Shown here: in pieces, positions 43,544 to 52,636 of the stretch
How the letters are laid out: each line of letters starts with the position of its first letter
Numbering within the stretch: the first letter of the stretch is position 1
Source: SHAN690 sp023262195
GTDB lineage: Bacteria; Bacteroidota; Bacteroidia; Flavobacteriales_G; Salibacteraceae
Reading direction: 5' to 3'
Length of the DNA stretch: 64,000 bases
NCBI GenBank assembly: GCA_038142005.1
Contig: JAYQJE010000001.1
Coordinates: 806,001 to 870,000 of the forward strand
The notes under the pieces: generated by a model
The model's input: the letters and a program-made list of their open reading frames with translations, nothing else
Databases searched by the model: none
Told to the model about the DNA's origin: nothing
Program-made: the position numbers and the translations under genes

Positions 43544-43589
43544 TCTGTATGTCATCTCGGTCTTTTGATATACTTTGGAAAACGGGCGG

Positions 43590-43597
43590 CAAATTTA
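43590..43597 (-). promoter_or_regulatory. Putative queA promoter -7 box
   Basis: The minus strand reads TAAATTTGCCGCCC; TAAATTTG matches TAnnTTTG and the following GCCGCC recurs after the boxes at 54155 and 54936. It lies 47 bases upstream of ATG 43543. Confidence 0.45.
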
Positions 43598-43616
43598 TAA
43601 ATGAATACCACTTTTC

Positions 43617-44330
43617 CTACTTGTGTTTCAAGTAATTAGCGTATTCCTCTCGGATATGTTCAATGGCCAATTCAACAGTGTGGGCATTTGTTACACTATA
43701 TGGTCCAATTTGGGTCCTTCTCAACGAAGTGAGATGCGCTCCTGTATTGAGTTTGATTCCAAAATCATGTGCCAGACTCCTAATGTATGTTCCTTTACTG
43801 CACTTCACTTCAAAGTTGATTTCGGGATAGTTTTCAGTGGTTATTTTAAACTCGGATATTTTAATTAAGGAGGGATTTAAATCGACATTTCTCCCTTTTC
43901 GTGCCAACTCATATGCTTTTTTACCTGCAATTTTTTTAGCCGAAAAGGCTGGCGGAATTTGTTCTATTGTTCCCACGAATGAGTTGGCAACCTTTTGCAT
44001 CAGATTATGATCGCATTCGGGTATCGGGTAGGTTTGGTCAATGGGCAATTCCAGGTCATATGACGGGGTAGTTGCACCAAGTTTGATTGTTCCTGTATAG
44101 GCTTTTGGTAGGCCTTGTAGGCCTTCAATTTTCTTTGTATGTGAACCAATGCAAATGATAAGCAGCCCAGTGGCGAGTGGGTCGAGGGTGCCTGCGTGTC
44201 CGACTTTATTCTTTTTCTTACCTGTAAGTTCCTTTACGGTATATCTGAGTTTATTGACAACATCAAAAGAAGTCCAAGTAAGGGGCTTGTCAACTAAGAG
44301 TGTTAGTCCAAATGGTGTGATGTCAGACAT
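43617..44330 (-). CDS. truB: tRNA pseudouridine-55 synthase
   Basis: 237 residues. Catalytic Asp in KVGHAGTLDPLATGLLIICI; the N-terminal LLVDKPLTWTSFDVVNKLRY, then YTGTIKLGATTPSYDLELPI, VGTIEQIPPAFSAKKIAGKK and CSKGTYIRSLAHDFGIKLNT. It makes psi55 in the T loop. The C-terminal PUA domain of long TruB forms is absent, as in other short forms. Part of the ftsX-DUF3098-uppP-truB series; six bases after uppP. Confidence 0.92.
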   Translation of the reverse strand: MSDITPFGLTLLVDKPLTWTSFDVVNKLRYTVKELTGKKKNKVGHAGTLDPLATGLLIICIGSHTKKIEGLQGLPKAYTGTIKLGATTPSYDLELPIDQTYPIPECDHNLMQKVANSFVGTIEQIPPAFSAKKIAGKKAYELARKGRNVDLNPSLIKISEFKITTENYPEINFEVKCSKGTYIRSLAHDFGIKLNTGAHLTSLRRTQIGPYSVTNAHTVELAIEHIREEYANYLKHK

Positions 44331-44336
44331 GAATCG

Positions 44337-45125
44337 CTAGTATGAGAGACGAATTGCGACCAATCCAACGATAAAGCAGTAATAGCTGAAGTATTTGAGC
44401 TGACTTCGTTTGACCAAAGCGATCATCCAATTGCATGCAAGCAGACCGGAAATAAATGCGGCTGCTGCACCCAAAATAATTGGAAGGATTTCAAGGTTTG
44501 TTGACAGCAAATCTCCACTTAAGCCATCTTTTGCCATCTTGCCAAAGATTAGGGGCACCACCATTAAGAAGCTAAATCTGGCGGCCTTTTCCCGGTCTAT
44601 TCCTAGTAATACTGATGTTGAAATTGTAGCGCCACTTCGGCTTATACCAGGGAGTATGGCAATGGCTTGGGCTATCCCAATGATAAATGCGCCTAAAAAA
44701 CCTACAGACTTTTGAGTGTTTTTGGCTCGATCGGCCAAAAAGAGTAAAAGGCCAGTGATGAGCAGCATTGCTCCAACCAGTAATACCTGGTGAGAGAATA
44801 AGGCTTCAATTTCATCATTAAACAGAACACCGATTAATGCGGCCGGAAACATAGAGATGATGATCATAACTGAAAACTGAGCCTCATCATTCCATTTGAA
44901 CTGCGTTAAACCATTGAAGATTTGCCCAATTTCTCGTCTGAATACCACTATAGTGCTTAGTGCTGTAGCGAAATGGAGAACAATGGTGAAAAGCAAGCTT
45001 TCTTCCGGGAGACTATCATCTCCTAAGATCACTTTTGCAAGTTCGAGATGGCCGCTGCTACTGACGGGTAAGAATTCGGTGAGACCTTGAATTATACCCA
45101 GTAAAATGGCTTCCAAGGCACCCAA
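44337..45125 (-). CDS. uppP: Undecaprenyl-diphosphatase
   Basis: 262 residues, eight or so membrane helices. Recycles the lipid carrier for peptidoglycan and O-antigen. Motifs: IIQGLTEFLPVSSSGHLELA and ILPGISRSGATISTSVLLGI, the two catalytic BacA/UppP signatures, intact. Seven bases downstream of DUF3098. Confidence 0.93.
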   Translation of the reverse strand: MGALEAILLGIIQGLTEFLPVSSSGHLELAKVILGDDSLPEESLLFTIVLHFATALSTIVVFRREIGQIFNGLTQFKWNDEAQFSVMIIISMFPAALIGVLFNDEIEALFSHQVLLVGAMLLITGLLLFLADRAKNTQKSVGFLGAFIIGIAQAIAILPGISRSGATISTSVLLGIDREKAARFSFLMVVPLIFGKMAKDGLSGDLLSTNLEILPIILGAAAAFISGLLACNWMIALVKRSQLKYFSYYCFIVGLVAIRLSY

Positions 45126-45131
45126 GCGTGG

Positions 45132-45362
45132 TTAATTTTTAATGATTCCGTACATAACCAAACCATATCCTGCTAAGATGGTGATTGGCGCGATATACAT
45201 TCTTCTGAAGCTAAACACATCGGGACTGAAAGAGGTTGCGTCATCTGCACCGCCACCGCTCATTAGGAAGAACCCGATGATAACCGTTGCTGCTCCAATA
45301 CCAATCAACATGAAGTTTTTCTTCTCTAAAGGAAATTCAGATGGAGTGTTGTTTTCGCTCAT
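45132..45362 (-). CDS. DUF3098 family small membrane protein
   Basis: 76 residues from ATG 45362 (MSENNTPSEFPLEKKNFMLI). Two membrane helices (GIGAATVIIGFFLMSGG and YIAPITILAGYGLVMYGII) flank a loop with ATSFSPDVFSFRRM, the DUF3098 signature. It sits between ftsX and uppP, its normal place in the phylum; function unknown, an FtsX-associated role is inferred from synteny. Confidence 0.8.
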   Translation of the reverse strand: MSENNTPSEFPLEKKNFMLIGIGAATVIIGFFLMSGGGADDATSFSPDVFSFRRMYIAPITILAGYGLVMYGIIKN

Positions 45363-45364
45363 TC

Positions 45365-46244
45365 TTAATATAATTTGTTGCCTCTCATTCGGAGATACTT
45401 GCGCACTGCCAAACTCGTAGAGACCCACGAAATTATAATTCCAAGCGCCATTACCAACACAAAGAGGTAGGCTAGAATTTCAATGTCTTCGATTTGAATT
45501 AGATCAGGGAGAACATTTTGTAAATAATACATCACTCCCATGATGAGTAGCATTGCGATTAAAGCGCTGTAAACCCCGTGTAGAATGCCGCGTTGAACAA
45601 ATGGCCTCCGAATAAAACCTTGGGTCGCACCCACCAGTTGCATGCTTTTAATAATGAATCTTCGGCTGTAAATTGAGAGCCGAATACTGTTGTTAATTAA
45701 TGCTATGGCCACCACCAATAAGAGACTGCTGAAGATTAAAATCACCAATCCTGCAATTCTGAGATTTTCTTGAACCTTTTGTATGAGCGATTCTTGGTAT
45801 ACGATTTCTTTGACTTTTGAGCTTCTTGAAAGACTAGCCTTTACAACGGCTAGGCTGTCTGTATTAGCGTAAGCAGGTTTTACTTTAACATCAATAGAGG
45901 CCAAAAAAGGGGTTGTAATCCAAATACTGCATAAAGTCCTCACCGAGGTCTTGTTTGAGTATTTCTATGGCCTCGTCTTTTGATATATAGGTTGACGTGC
46001 GTGTATAGTCTGCGATATCTATGGCCTTTTTGAGCCTGTCAACATCCACTTGCTTTACATCATCATATAAATAAACCGTGAAGCCGATATCTTCAATTAC
46101 TTGATTGGTGATTTTTTGAGTGTAAAGTAGAAATAAACCAAGCAAGCCTAGGGTAAACAGCACCAACGAAACACTAAGAATAACTGAGATGTAGGAGCTT
46201 CTTAGTCTTCGTTTTTGAAATTTTTCATCACTCTTAGCGGCCAT
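45365..46244 (-). CDS. ftsX: Cell division permease-like protein FtsX, frameshifted
   Basis: About 292 residues across a break near 45910. N-terminal helix SSYISVILSVSLVLFTLGLL, periplasmic part with IGFTVYLYDDVKQVDVDRLK and YISKDEAIEILKQDLGEDFM, then YNPF and the second frame SIDVKVKPAYAN; the last three helices contain GLVILIFSSLLLVVAIALIN, IRLSIYSRRFIIKSMQLVGA, TQGFIRRPFVQRGILHGVYS. With FtsE it regulates septal peptidoglycan hydrolases; ftsE is not adjacent, which is normal in this phylum. Confidence 0.88.
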
Positions 46245-46321
46245 AATGGAGACGAAACTATTTATAAAGAATCCGGGAGTTACAACGAAGCGAAGAAAGT
46301 AACTAACACAGCTTGGGTAAT

Positions 46322-48154
46322 TTATTGAACAGAATCACCACGGAGCTTTCTGAATCGTTTTCTAGCCTCAACGGTGTAGAGACTATTGGAATAGTCGGTG
46401 AGAATTGTTTGATACAGCTCCATTGCAGATTCGTCATTCCCCAGCTTTTCTTGATTTATTTTGGCGGCCTCCATGATGGCGTTATCATTGAGTATACCGA
46501 ACGGATACCGCTTTGGAATTTCAAGAAAGTTTGAAACGGCACTTTCGTAATTACCGAGCTCTGTTTGAATAATACCCTTTTGAAATAGAATGTTGTCGCC
46601 CAGCTCATGGCCAGGAAAAATCATTTCAATGGTATCGAGTTTGTGGAGTGCAGAATCATACTTATGCTGGGCCATGAGTAGTTCCATGGCTGCAAACATG
46701 CTTAATGCTTCGAGATTCGAATCAATGCCAATATTCTCAGTGATAAAGGCGCTTAATTCAACGGCATCATTTGAAATGAGTTTCGAAGTCGATCCTTTTA
46801 ATACATCGAGTTGGCTTTGTGCCCAGTAAAAATCGCCTGCATAGTAAAACACAAGTGCGTTTTTCAGTTTTGCAGAATGCCCTATTTCATCGTACTTAAA
46901 TGTTTTCTCAACTTGCGCGTATAATAGCGAAGAATCCCAAATCCTTCCTTTTAAAACGTATATATCTGCCAGTTGAATCTTTAGCAAGGCTTCCGTATTA
47001 ACATCCAACCCGGGCATGGTCAAGGCGTTTTCAAGGATGCCGGCCGCTTCTTCTATGGCAGTTTCGCTGTACTTACTTTCATAAAAAGCTTTGGTCATCG
47101 CAAAATCATTGATGATCATAGCTGACCTTGCTGATATTCCCAATTCATCTAAGGTGGATTCATAATCCGCGATAAGTTGGGCAATGGCTTCTTGGCTGTG
47201 TATACCTGAAGTTACTTTCTCTTTGGATGCGCGCAATTGTCCCAAAAGGGCATCTAAGTAATAATAGGAGCGAGGACCTTTTGATTTAACGTATTCAAAA
47301 GCCTTAATGGCCGTATTGTATTTGTAGTCACTCAAGGCAACATTGGCAACATCAATTACGCGTTGGCCATCTTCTTTGTTTTTCTTATCCAAGGCAATGA
47401 CTTGCATTAAAGCAGCATCATACTTATCCTGCTTCATAAATATCCAAATGAGCATTTCTGCATAGATGTCGCTTTCAGGATTGCGCTGTACCCTTCGGTT
47501 GAGCTCAGCCAATAAGACCTCGTTGTATTTGTTATCCTCTTCGAAACCGATGACCCTATTTAGCGTGTTTTGTACGCTTTGTATATATCCATTACTTACC
47601 GTCAAAACATCTAAGTATTCATTGATCATGCCTTCTACATCGCCCATCTCTCCTTTCACTTGGGCGATTTGAAAATGGAAGGGATAGCTGTTTCCCATTT
47701 TCTTTCGAGCATTGGTATAGACCATAAGCGCTCGTGGCAGATCATTCATCTCTGAAAACGCTCGCCCTGCATTCAAAATCTGATTTACAGAGGCATTATT
47801 GAGGCCTTTTACAATTTTATCGAAGTGCTTTTCGGCTTTGTCTTCTTCGCCCGCCCTTCTTAACACGCGGCCAATATCGATATCGAATGAAATGTTTTTT
47901 GGATGTGCCTTTGAATGCTTTTCAGCTAATTTTTGAGCGCTTTTAAAGTCTTCAGTTGCGAGAAGGCTATTCAAGCAGTATTCATAATTCTCGTCACTTC
48001 CGTTGGCATCATAAAGCCGTTCGTAATAAATTAAGGCTTTATCAAATTCTCCTTCACGATAGTAGTGTGCGGCTAGCTGTTCGTCTGTTGTGCCTTGAGC
48101 GAAAATGGCGCATGGAGAGAAGGCCAGAAAAAAAAGTAGCAGGTATGTTTTAAA
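46322..48154 (-). CDS. Secreted TPR-repeat protein
   Basis: About 610 residues of TPR-like helical pairs (EQLAAHYYREGEFDKALIYY, GRVLRRAGEEDKAEKHFDKI, ADIYVLKGRIWDSSLLYAQV, ESAVSNFLEIPKRYPFGILN). The first good start in the long frame is internal (TTG at 47974), but the same frame extends upstream through a signal peptide (FKTYLLLFFLAFSPCAIFAQ) to about 48154, where no ATG, GTG or TTG exists; the start codon is either an ATT overlapping the previous stop or spoiled by an error. Export to the periplasm and a scaffold role are inferred. Co-directional with the lipoprotein gene upstream. Confidence 0.7.
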   Translation of the reverse strand, partial: FKTYLLLFFLAFSPCAIFAQGTTDEQLAAHYYREGEFDKALIYYERLYDANGSDENYEYCLNSLLATEDFKSAQKLAEKHSKAHPKNISFDIDIGRVLRRAGEEDKAEKHFDKIVKGLNNASVNQILNAGRAFSEMNDLPRALMVYTNARKKMGNSYPFHFQIAQVKGEMGDVEGMINEYLDVLTVSNGYIQSVQNTLNRVIGFEEDNKYNEVLLAELNRRVQRNPESDIYAEMLIWIFMKQDKYDAALMQVIALDKKNKEDGQRVIDVANVALSDYKYNTAIKAFEYVKSKGPRSYYYLDALLGQLRASKEKVTSGIHSQEAIAQLIADYESTLDELGISARSAMIINDFAMTKAFYESKYSETAIEEAAGILENALTMPGLDVNTEALLKIQLADIYVLKGRIWDSSLLYAQVEKTFKYDEIGHSAKLKNALVFYYAGDFYWAQSQLDVLKGSTSKLISNDAVELSAFITENIGIDSNLEALSMFAAMELLMAQHKYDSALHKLDTIEMIFPGHELGDNILFQKGIIQTELGNYESAVSNFLEIPKRYPFGILNDNAIMEAAKINQEKLGNDESAMELYQTILTDYSNSLYTVEARKRFRKLRGDSVQ

Positions 48155-48716
48155 TTGGCTCAGGAGAGTAAATAATTGCTTTTATACTGTCAACAATGGC
48201 GTCAACCTTTGGTTTGGTGTAGTCATATTGAGCATTCACCGATTCGTAGGTCGCGGCTAATTCATCGGAAGCATTTACAAGCTTTTCTATGGCTTGTGCT
48301 TCTGTTTTAAAATATCCCTCAAACTCTTCATCGCTATAGAAGCTGTTTTCTACATCAGTCCTTAATTTTTGAAGTTGCTTTTCGCTGTATTTTAATTCTG
48401 TCTTTACTTGCATCAACCTTAGCCGAGATTTATCATAGAACTTTTTACACCTCAAATGATCGCCAAAGGTGATTCCAGGTTTAGGGTCTAGTGTATCGGT
48501 AATGTTTGCGAGCACCCAGTCTCCAGTTGATGATAGGTTGTTTATTCTCTTTTCAATCAAGGCAGAATCAACATTGGACGTCACCTCGTTCACGTGATTT
48601 AAATAGGTGCCAAGGCTGTCAATTCTCTTGAGTCTTTGGTTTTTAATGGCGCTGTCGCAAGAAGTCATTGTGATTATGCTGAGCCCAATAAAAAGTGCTG
48701 AAAATGCTAGTTTCAT
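48150..48716 (-). CDS. Lipoprotein with helical bundle, unknown function
   Basis: 188 residues. Signal with lipobox: LAFSALFIGLSIITMTSCDS, Cys at about residue 20. The mature part is highly helical and charged (NQRLKRIDSLGTYLNHVNEV, ELKYSEKQLQKLRTDVENSF, EAQAIEKLVNASDELAATYE). It overlaps serS upstream by four bases (ATGA) and the TPR gene downstream, so the three genes share a transcript. No family recognised. Confidence 0.65.
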   Translation of the reverse strand: MKLAFSALFIGLSIITMTSCDSAIKNQRLKRIDSLGTYLNHVNEVTSNVDSALIEKRINNLSSTGDWVLANITDTLDPKPGITFGDHLRCKKFYDKSRLRLMQVKTELKYSEKQLQKLRTDVENSFYSDEEFEGYFKTEAQAIEKLVNASDELAATYESVNAQYDYTKPKVDAIVDSIKAIIYSPEPI

Positions 48717-49981
48717 GATATCGAATCAAATTTGGTATAAGCCTGCAACGCATCAGGGATATTAATTTTTTGACCATCAAAGTTATTTTCCAATAACGCA
48801 GCCACGATACGAGGAAGTGCCAAAGCGCTGCCATTTAGAGTATGAGCAATTTGCTTTTTCCCATCCGTTCCCTTTATTCTGAGTTTCATGCGGTTCGCTT
48901 GATAGGTCTCAAAGTTTGAAACGGAACTAACCTCTAACCAACGACCTTGACCTTTTGAGTAAACCTCCAAATCATATGTAAGTGCAGCTGTAAAACCCAT
49001 GTCGCCACCACATAGACGCAATACCCTGTATGGGAGTTCTAGTTTTTGCAAAAGATTTTCTACATGTGAAACCATCTGCTCTAGCGCTGCATAGCTTTTA
49101 TCGGGGTGTTCTATTTGCACAATCTCCACCTTGTCAAATTGGTGCAGTCGATTCAATCCTCGCACATCTTTGCCATAAGAACCTGCTTCCCTTCTAAAAC
49201 AAGGAGAGTAGCCAATATTTTTTATTGGCAATACGTCTTCCGCAATAATTCTATCTCGATAGATGTTAGTGATAGGTACTTCACCGGTTGGAATCAAGTA
49301 TAAATCATCGGCAGTGGCGTGATACATCTGCCCGTCTTTATCTGGTAATTGTCCCGTTCCAAATCCAGAGTCGGCATTCACTAGATAAGGAGGAATCACT
49401 TCTGTGTAACCCGCTGCTTCGCCTTGATCCAAGAAGAACTGAATAAGCGCGCGTTGAAGCTTTGCACCTTTACCCATATACACGGGAAAGCCAGCCCCAG
49501 TAATTTTCACTCCTAATTCAAAGTCAATAAGGCTATATTGGTTTGTTAAATCCCAATGCGGTGTGGTTTGGTCACTATCCGCGATTTCACCCCAAGACCT
49601 AATGATTTCATTGTCTTCGCTAGACTTGCCACTCACCACAGATGGGTGGGGCATGTTTGGTACTGTAGCAAGCATCTTTTGAAGATCGCTTTCAATACCT
49701 CTCAGCTCCTGCTCAAGTTCTTGATTGTATTTTTTTAATTCAGTGGTTTTTGCTTTGGCTGACTCAGCCTTGTCACGCTCACCATTTTTCATGAGCATAC
49801 CAATTTCACTGGCTATTTTCTTGGCCTCAGCCAAGTTCTGATCAAGGGTGAATTGAGCGCTTTTGCGCCTGTCGTCCAATGAAATGATTTGATCAATGTC
49901 GTGAGCTGCGTCAAGACCTCTTTTGCTCAAGGCATCGATGGCCATTTGGCGATTTTCTCTTAAAAATGCGGGTTGTAACAT
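48713..49981 (-). CDS. serS: Seryl-tRNA synthetase
   Basis: 422 residues, full length and intact. N-terminal coiled-coil arm (about 30-105, SAQFTLDQNLAEAKKIASEI, KKYNQELEQELRGIESDLQK), class II motifs: motif 2 GYSPCFRREAGSYGKDVRGL with LNRLHQFDKVEIVQI, motif 3 HTLNGSALALPRIVAALLEN. Charges tRNA-Ser. Separated from rpmA by a terminator at 50008-50043. Confidence 0.95.
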   Translation of the reverse strand: MLQPAFLRENRQMAIDALSKRGLDAAHDIDQIISLDDRRKSAQFTLDQNLAEAKKIASEIGMLMKNGERDKAESAKAKTTELKKYNQELEQELRGIESDLQKMLATVPNMPHPSVVSGKSSEDNEIIRSWGEIADSDQTTPHWDLTNQYSLIDFELGVKITGAGFPVYMGKGAKLQRALIQFFLDQGEAAGYTEVIPPYLVNADSGFGTGQLPDKDGQMYHATADDLYLIPTGEVPITNIYRDRIIAEDVLPIKNIGYSPCFRREAGSYGKDVRGLNRLHQFDKVEIVQIEHPDKSYAALEQMVSHVENLLQKLELPYRVLRLCGGDMGFTAALTYDLEVYSKGQGRWLEVSSVSNFETYQANRMKLRIKGTDGKKQIAHTLNGSALALPRIVAALLENNFDGQKINIPDALQAYTKFDSIS

Positions 49982-50007
49982 GTCTTATTCTGCTAAACGA
50001 ATGAACA

Positions 50008-50043
50008 TAAAAAATCCCGATTCAACGTGCATCGAATCGGGAT
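50008..50043 (-). terminator. Rho-independent terminator after rpmA
   Basis: ATCCCGATTC and GAATCGGGAT form ten-base perfect arms with a ten-base loop, followed on the minus strand by six T (plus-strand A run 50009-50014). It ends the rplU-rpmA transcript before serS. Confidence 0.8.
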
Positions 50044-50065
50044 CGTTAGTGGTTTTTAACGTCTC

Positions 50066-50329
50066 CTAATTTTCTGCAAAGGGAACTACAGAAACATACG
50101 ATTTGTTGTTTGCTCTTTTTCTAAATTCTACCACACCATCAGTTGTAGCAAAAAGCGTATGGTCTTTACCCATTCCCACGTTTTCGCCTGGATGATGTTG
50201 CGTGCCTCGCTGACGGACAATGATATTCCCAGCAATGGCTGCTTGACCTCCGAAGATTTTTACTCCGAGGCGTTTACTTTCCGATTCGCGTCCGTTTTTT
50301 GAACTACCTACACCTTTTTTATGTGCCAT
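50066..50329 (-). CDS. rpmA: 50S ribosomal protein L27
   Basis: 87 residues. N-terminal MAHKKGVGSSKNGRESESKR, then LGVKIFGGQAAIAGNIIVRQ and TQHHPGENVGMGKDHTLFAT; the mature-type N-terminus (no Firmicutes-style cleavable peptide) reaches the peptidyl transferase centre. About 20 bases after the corrected end of rplU. Confidence 0.96.
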   Translation of the reverse strand: MAHKKGVGSSKNGRESESKRLGVKIFGGQAAIAGNIIVRQRGTQHHPGENVGMGKDHTLFATTDGVVEFRKRANNKSYVSVVPFAEN

Positions 50330-50350
50330 TATTTCTAGGTTTTATTGGAT

Positions 50351-50883
50351 TTAGCTAAGCGCTTCGATCAGCTCAGCTTTTTCATTGATGAGTAACCTGC
50401 AATCTCCTTGCTCTTGGCCATTTCCTTTAGTTGAGCAACAGTCATTGCACTTAGATCTGTTGATTCACTTGACTTTGGCGCTTCAGCGGGCTTTGCCTCT
50501 GCCTTGGGGGCTTCCTTTGCTTCTGCTTTAGGAGCTTCTTCCTTCTTAGGCGCAGCTGCTTTTTTGGCTCCGCTAGCCACAATGCTGTCTATTTGAATCT
50601 CCGTCAAGTACTGACGGTGACCATTTTTCTTTTGATATCCTTTGCGTCTTTTCTTTTTGAAGACGATCACTTTGTCACCCTTAAGGTGCTCTAAAACGGT
50701 AGCGCTTACTTGAGCTCCGTTGATAGCTGGGGCGCCAATGTTTACTTTACCATTGTCATCAATTAGAAGAACTCGATCGAAGTTAACCTTCTTTCCTTCT
50801 TCTGCATCTAGACGATGAACGTAAACCTTTTGGTCTTTTTCAACTTTAAATTGCTGCCCTGCTATATCTACAATTGCGTACAT
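50351..50883 (-). CDS. rplU: 50S ribosomal protein L21 with C-terminal SAP/Rho-N-like extension, frameshift at end
   Basis: L21 core at residues 1-103 (MYAIVDIAGQQFKVEKDQKV, VFKKKRRKGYQKKNGHRQYL), then an Ala/Lys/Glu/Pro linker (about 105-145) and a helical domain LSAMTVAQLKEMAKSKEIAG, YSSMKK. As read the frame stops at 50368, but restoring one base in the A run near 50375 gives KKAELIEALS and a TAA at 50351-50353, completing the SAP/Rho-N-like helix. Such tails on L21 occur in other Bacteroidota and may bind nucleic acid. First gene of the rplU-rpmA pair; promoter box at 50916-50923. Confidence 0.92.
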
Positions 50884-50915
50884 AGCTTTACTTTTTCTTG
50901 TTTTAAAAAGGGCTG

Positions 50916-50923
50916 CGAATGTA
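50916..50923 (-). promoter_or_regulatory. Putative rplU promoter
   Basis: The minus strand reads TACATTCG, one base off TAnnTTTG, with a TTG 18 bases upstream (plus-strand CAA at 50942-50944). It lies 33 bases before the rplU ATG and is followed by CAGCCC, similar to the GCCGCC after other boxes. Confidence 0.4.
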
Positions 50924-50967
50924 ACACTATTTAGTTTTCAACAAGGCTTTTGTTCGTGGTTTTTTGC

Positions 50968-51885
50968 CTAGCGAAAAAGCCTGTTCAAGAACGCCTTAGG
51001 GTGAGATGAGTTGATCAAGAATATTCCAGTTAGAATAAACAGCATGAAACCTCCATCCATCAGCGTTACGGATTCGCCATCGAGTATGCCCCAACCCACC
51101 GCCACCACAGGAATAAGGTATGTAACAGATGACGCGAACACGGCTGTGGTTTCCTTAATCAGTCGGTTAAATAAAACAACGGCAGCAGCCGTGCCAATCA
51201 CGGCTAAAATAGTAAGATATCCCACTGCTGACCAGCTTTTTGAATCTTCGGTGATGATTGAAATAAAGTCAGTGCCAATCAATAAATATAGAAGGCACCA
51301 CGGGCCAGTCATTAAAAAGGAAAGCGCTGTGATGTGAGTAGGGCGCATTTCAGGAAGTTTTGATTTGATGGTATTGACGGCAAGTCCATACATTGATGCT
51401 GCTATTACGGCAAGCAACGCATATTGGCTGTTTTCGGAGAATGCGGCCAAACTGTTAAAACCGATAAGACCAGCAGCTCCAATCAATGCCACAAAGACAC
51501 CGATTACTTGATATACGGTGGTTTTAAGTCGAAATAAAACCACACCAATCAATAATGTGAATAACGAGGTCAAAGAATTAAGAATGCCACTAAGTGAGCT
51601 TGGTATCTGGGTTTGAGCCACTGCAAACAGCAGTGCTGGTAATCCGTTGCCGAATAAACCAACCGCGAGTAATGGCCAAACGTGCCCCTTGATTTTATCG
51701 AGATTGCGAATTGCATTAGGAAATAAAACCAACGATGCTAGCGCAATACGATAAGTGGCAACAGTATCTGGAGTGAAAAACACAAGGGCTTTTTTCATCA
51801 AAATGAAAGAACTCCCCCAGGTGAGGGCGAGCAAACACAGTATTAGCCACTGAGTAGGTTTATGGGCAAAATCGAGCTTAAACAT
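50968..51885 (-). CDS. EamA/DMT family transporter
   Basis: 305 residues, ten predicted helices in two EamA repeats: LILCLLALTWGSSFILMKKA, ALVFFTPDTVATYRIALASL, VIGVFVALIGAAGLIGFNSL, and the second repeat from AASMYGLAVNTIKSKLPEMR to TAVFASSVTYLIPVVAVGWG. A drug/metabolite or amino-acid exporter family; substrate unknown. It starts directly at a strong stem-loop (51888-51923). Confidence 0.85.
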   Translation of the reverse strand: MFKLDFAHKPTQWLILCLLALTWGSSFILMKKALVFFTPDTVATYRIALASLVLFPNAIRNLDKIKGHVWPLLAVGLFGNGLPALLFAVAQTQIPSSLSGILNSLTSLFTLLIGVVLFRLKTTVYQVIGVFVALIGAAGLIGFNSLAAFSENSQYALLAVIAASMYGLAVNTIKSKLPEMRPTHITALSFLMTGPWCLLYLLIGTDFISIITEDSKSWSAVGYLTILAVIGTAAAVVLFNRLIKETTAVFASSVTYLIPVVAVGWGILDGESVTLMDGGFMLFILTGIFLINSSHPKAFLNRLFR

Positions 51886-51887
51886 AA

Positions 51888-51923
51888 AGGGCGCGAAAGT
51901 AGATTTACTTCGCGCCCTTTTTT
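51888..51923. terminator. Stem-loop terminator between the tail-collar gene and EamA
   Basis: AGGGCGCGAA and TTCGCGCCCT pair over ten bases around an eleven-base loop whose ends also pair; six T follow on the plus strand and three on the minus. On the minus strand it ends the tail-collar transcript immediately before the EamA ATG, so it may also act as an attenuating hairpin for that gene. Confidence 0.65.
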
Positions 51924-51939
51924 GGAATATTAAAACTAC

Positions 51940-52601
51940 CTAGCTGCGAGAAGGAAATACTCCTTGCAGGGCAATAATGTAGGTCATGGCAATGTATGGT
52001 TGCATGTTGTTAAAGGATTGTCCGCTTCCCGTATTTCCTGTGCTCAATCCGGACATATTAACCGAAAGACCGCTTGTGTCCGCTGATACAGCGAGTGTGC
52101 CAGCATCAGCGGAAATTGCCGTGCTTGCCAACTGCTCGCCTGATGTAGGTGAACCTGCATATATACCGCCACCATCGTTTTGCCCTAAAAACTTTCCATT
52201 CGGAGAGTCGCATCGTTATTATTGGCGACATTCATACTCACTCCAGGCGCTCCGTTTATCGTAGCGGTTGCAGATCCTGAAATACCTCTACCACTTCCAG
52301 ATACTGGATGGTTGTGAGCAGGGAGATGTGATGTGTTTAGTGTGTTTGACTCTTGTCCTCCGAGCTGTCCAAGGTGATAAGAATATTGACCACCGGGCAT
52401 ATGCCCTTGATGAATTGGGGCTCTGCCTCTGAGGTCTGGCAACGCGAATGTGGTTCGCCCATCCCCTCCATAGATTGTTCCCATAAGAGAAAAGAGCGCT
52501 GTATTTTGACTAATTGGTAATAGTGAGCCATCGCAGAAGGCCCAACCTCTTGGGGCAAAGTTGCCCCCGAAAAGCATGATTTGTGCGATAAATGGTTCCA
52601 T
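51940..52601 (-). CDS. Phage tail-collar (microcystin-dependent-type) protein, one frameshift
   Basis: About 215 residues. N-terminal tail-collar domain MEPFIAQIMLFGGNFAPRGW, AFCDGSLLPISQNTALFSLM, GTIYGGDGRTTFALPDLRGR; then GGQESNTLNTSHLPAHNHPV; the second frame after about 52190 ends SFNNMQPYIAMTYIIALQGV. This is the exact layout of MdpB-like proteins (collar plus N-M-Q-P-x-I-x-x-x-Y-I-I-A end), related to phage fibre tips and found as chromosomal genes in many bacteria. The middle (GLSVNMSGLSTGNTGSGQ) is low-complexity Gly/Ser/Thr. No signal peptide, no other phage gene nearby. Paired with a tectonin-type gene upstream. Confidence 0.82.
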
Positions 52602-52636
52602 ATTTTATTGTTTTTTGAAATGTTAATGTTAATTGA

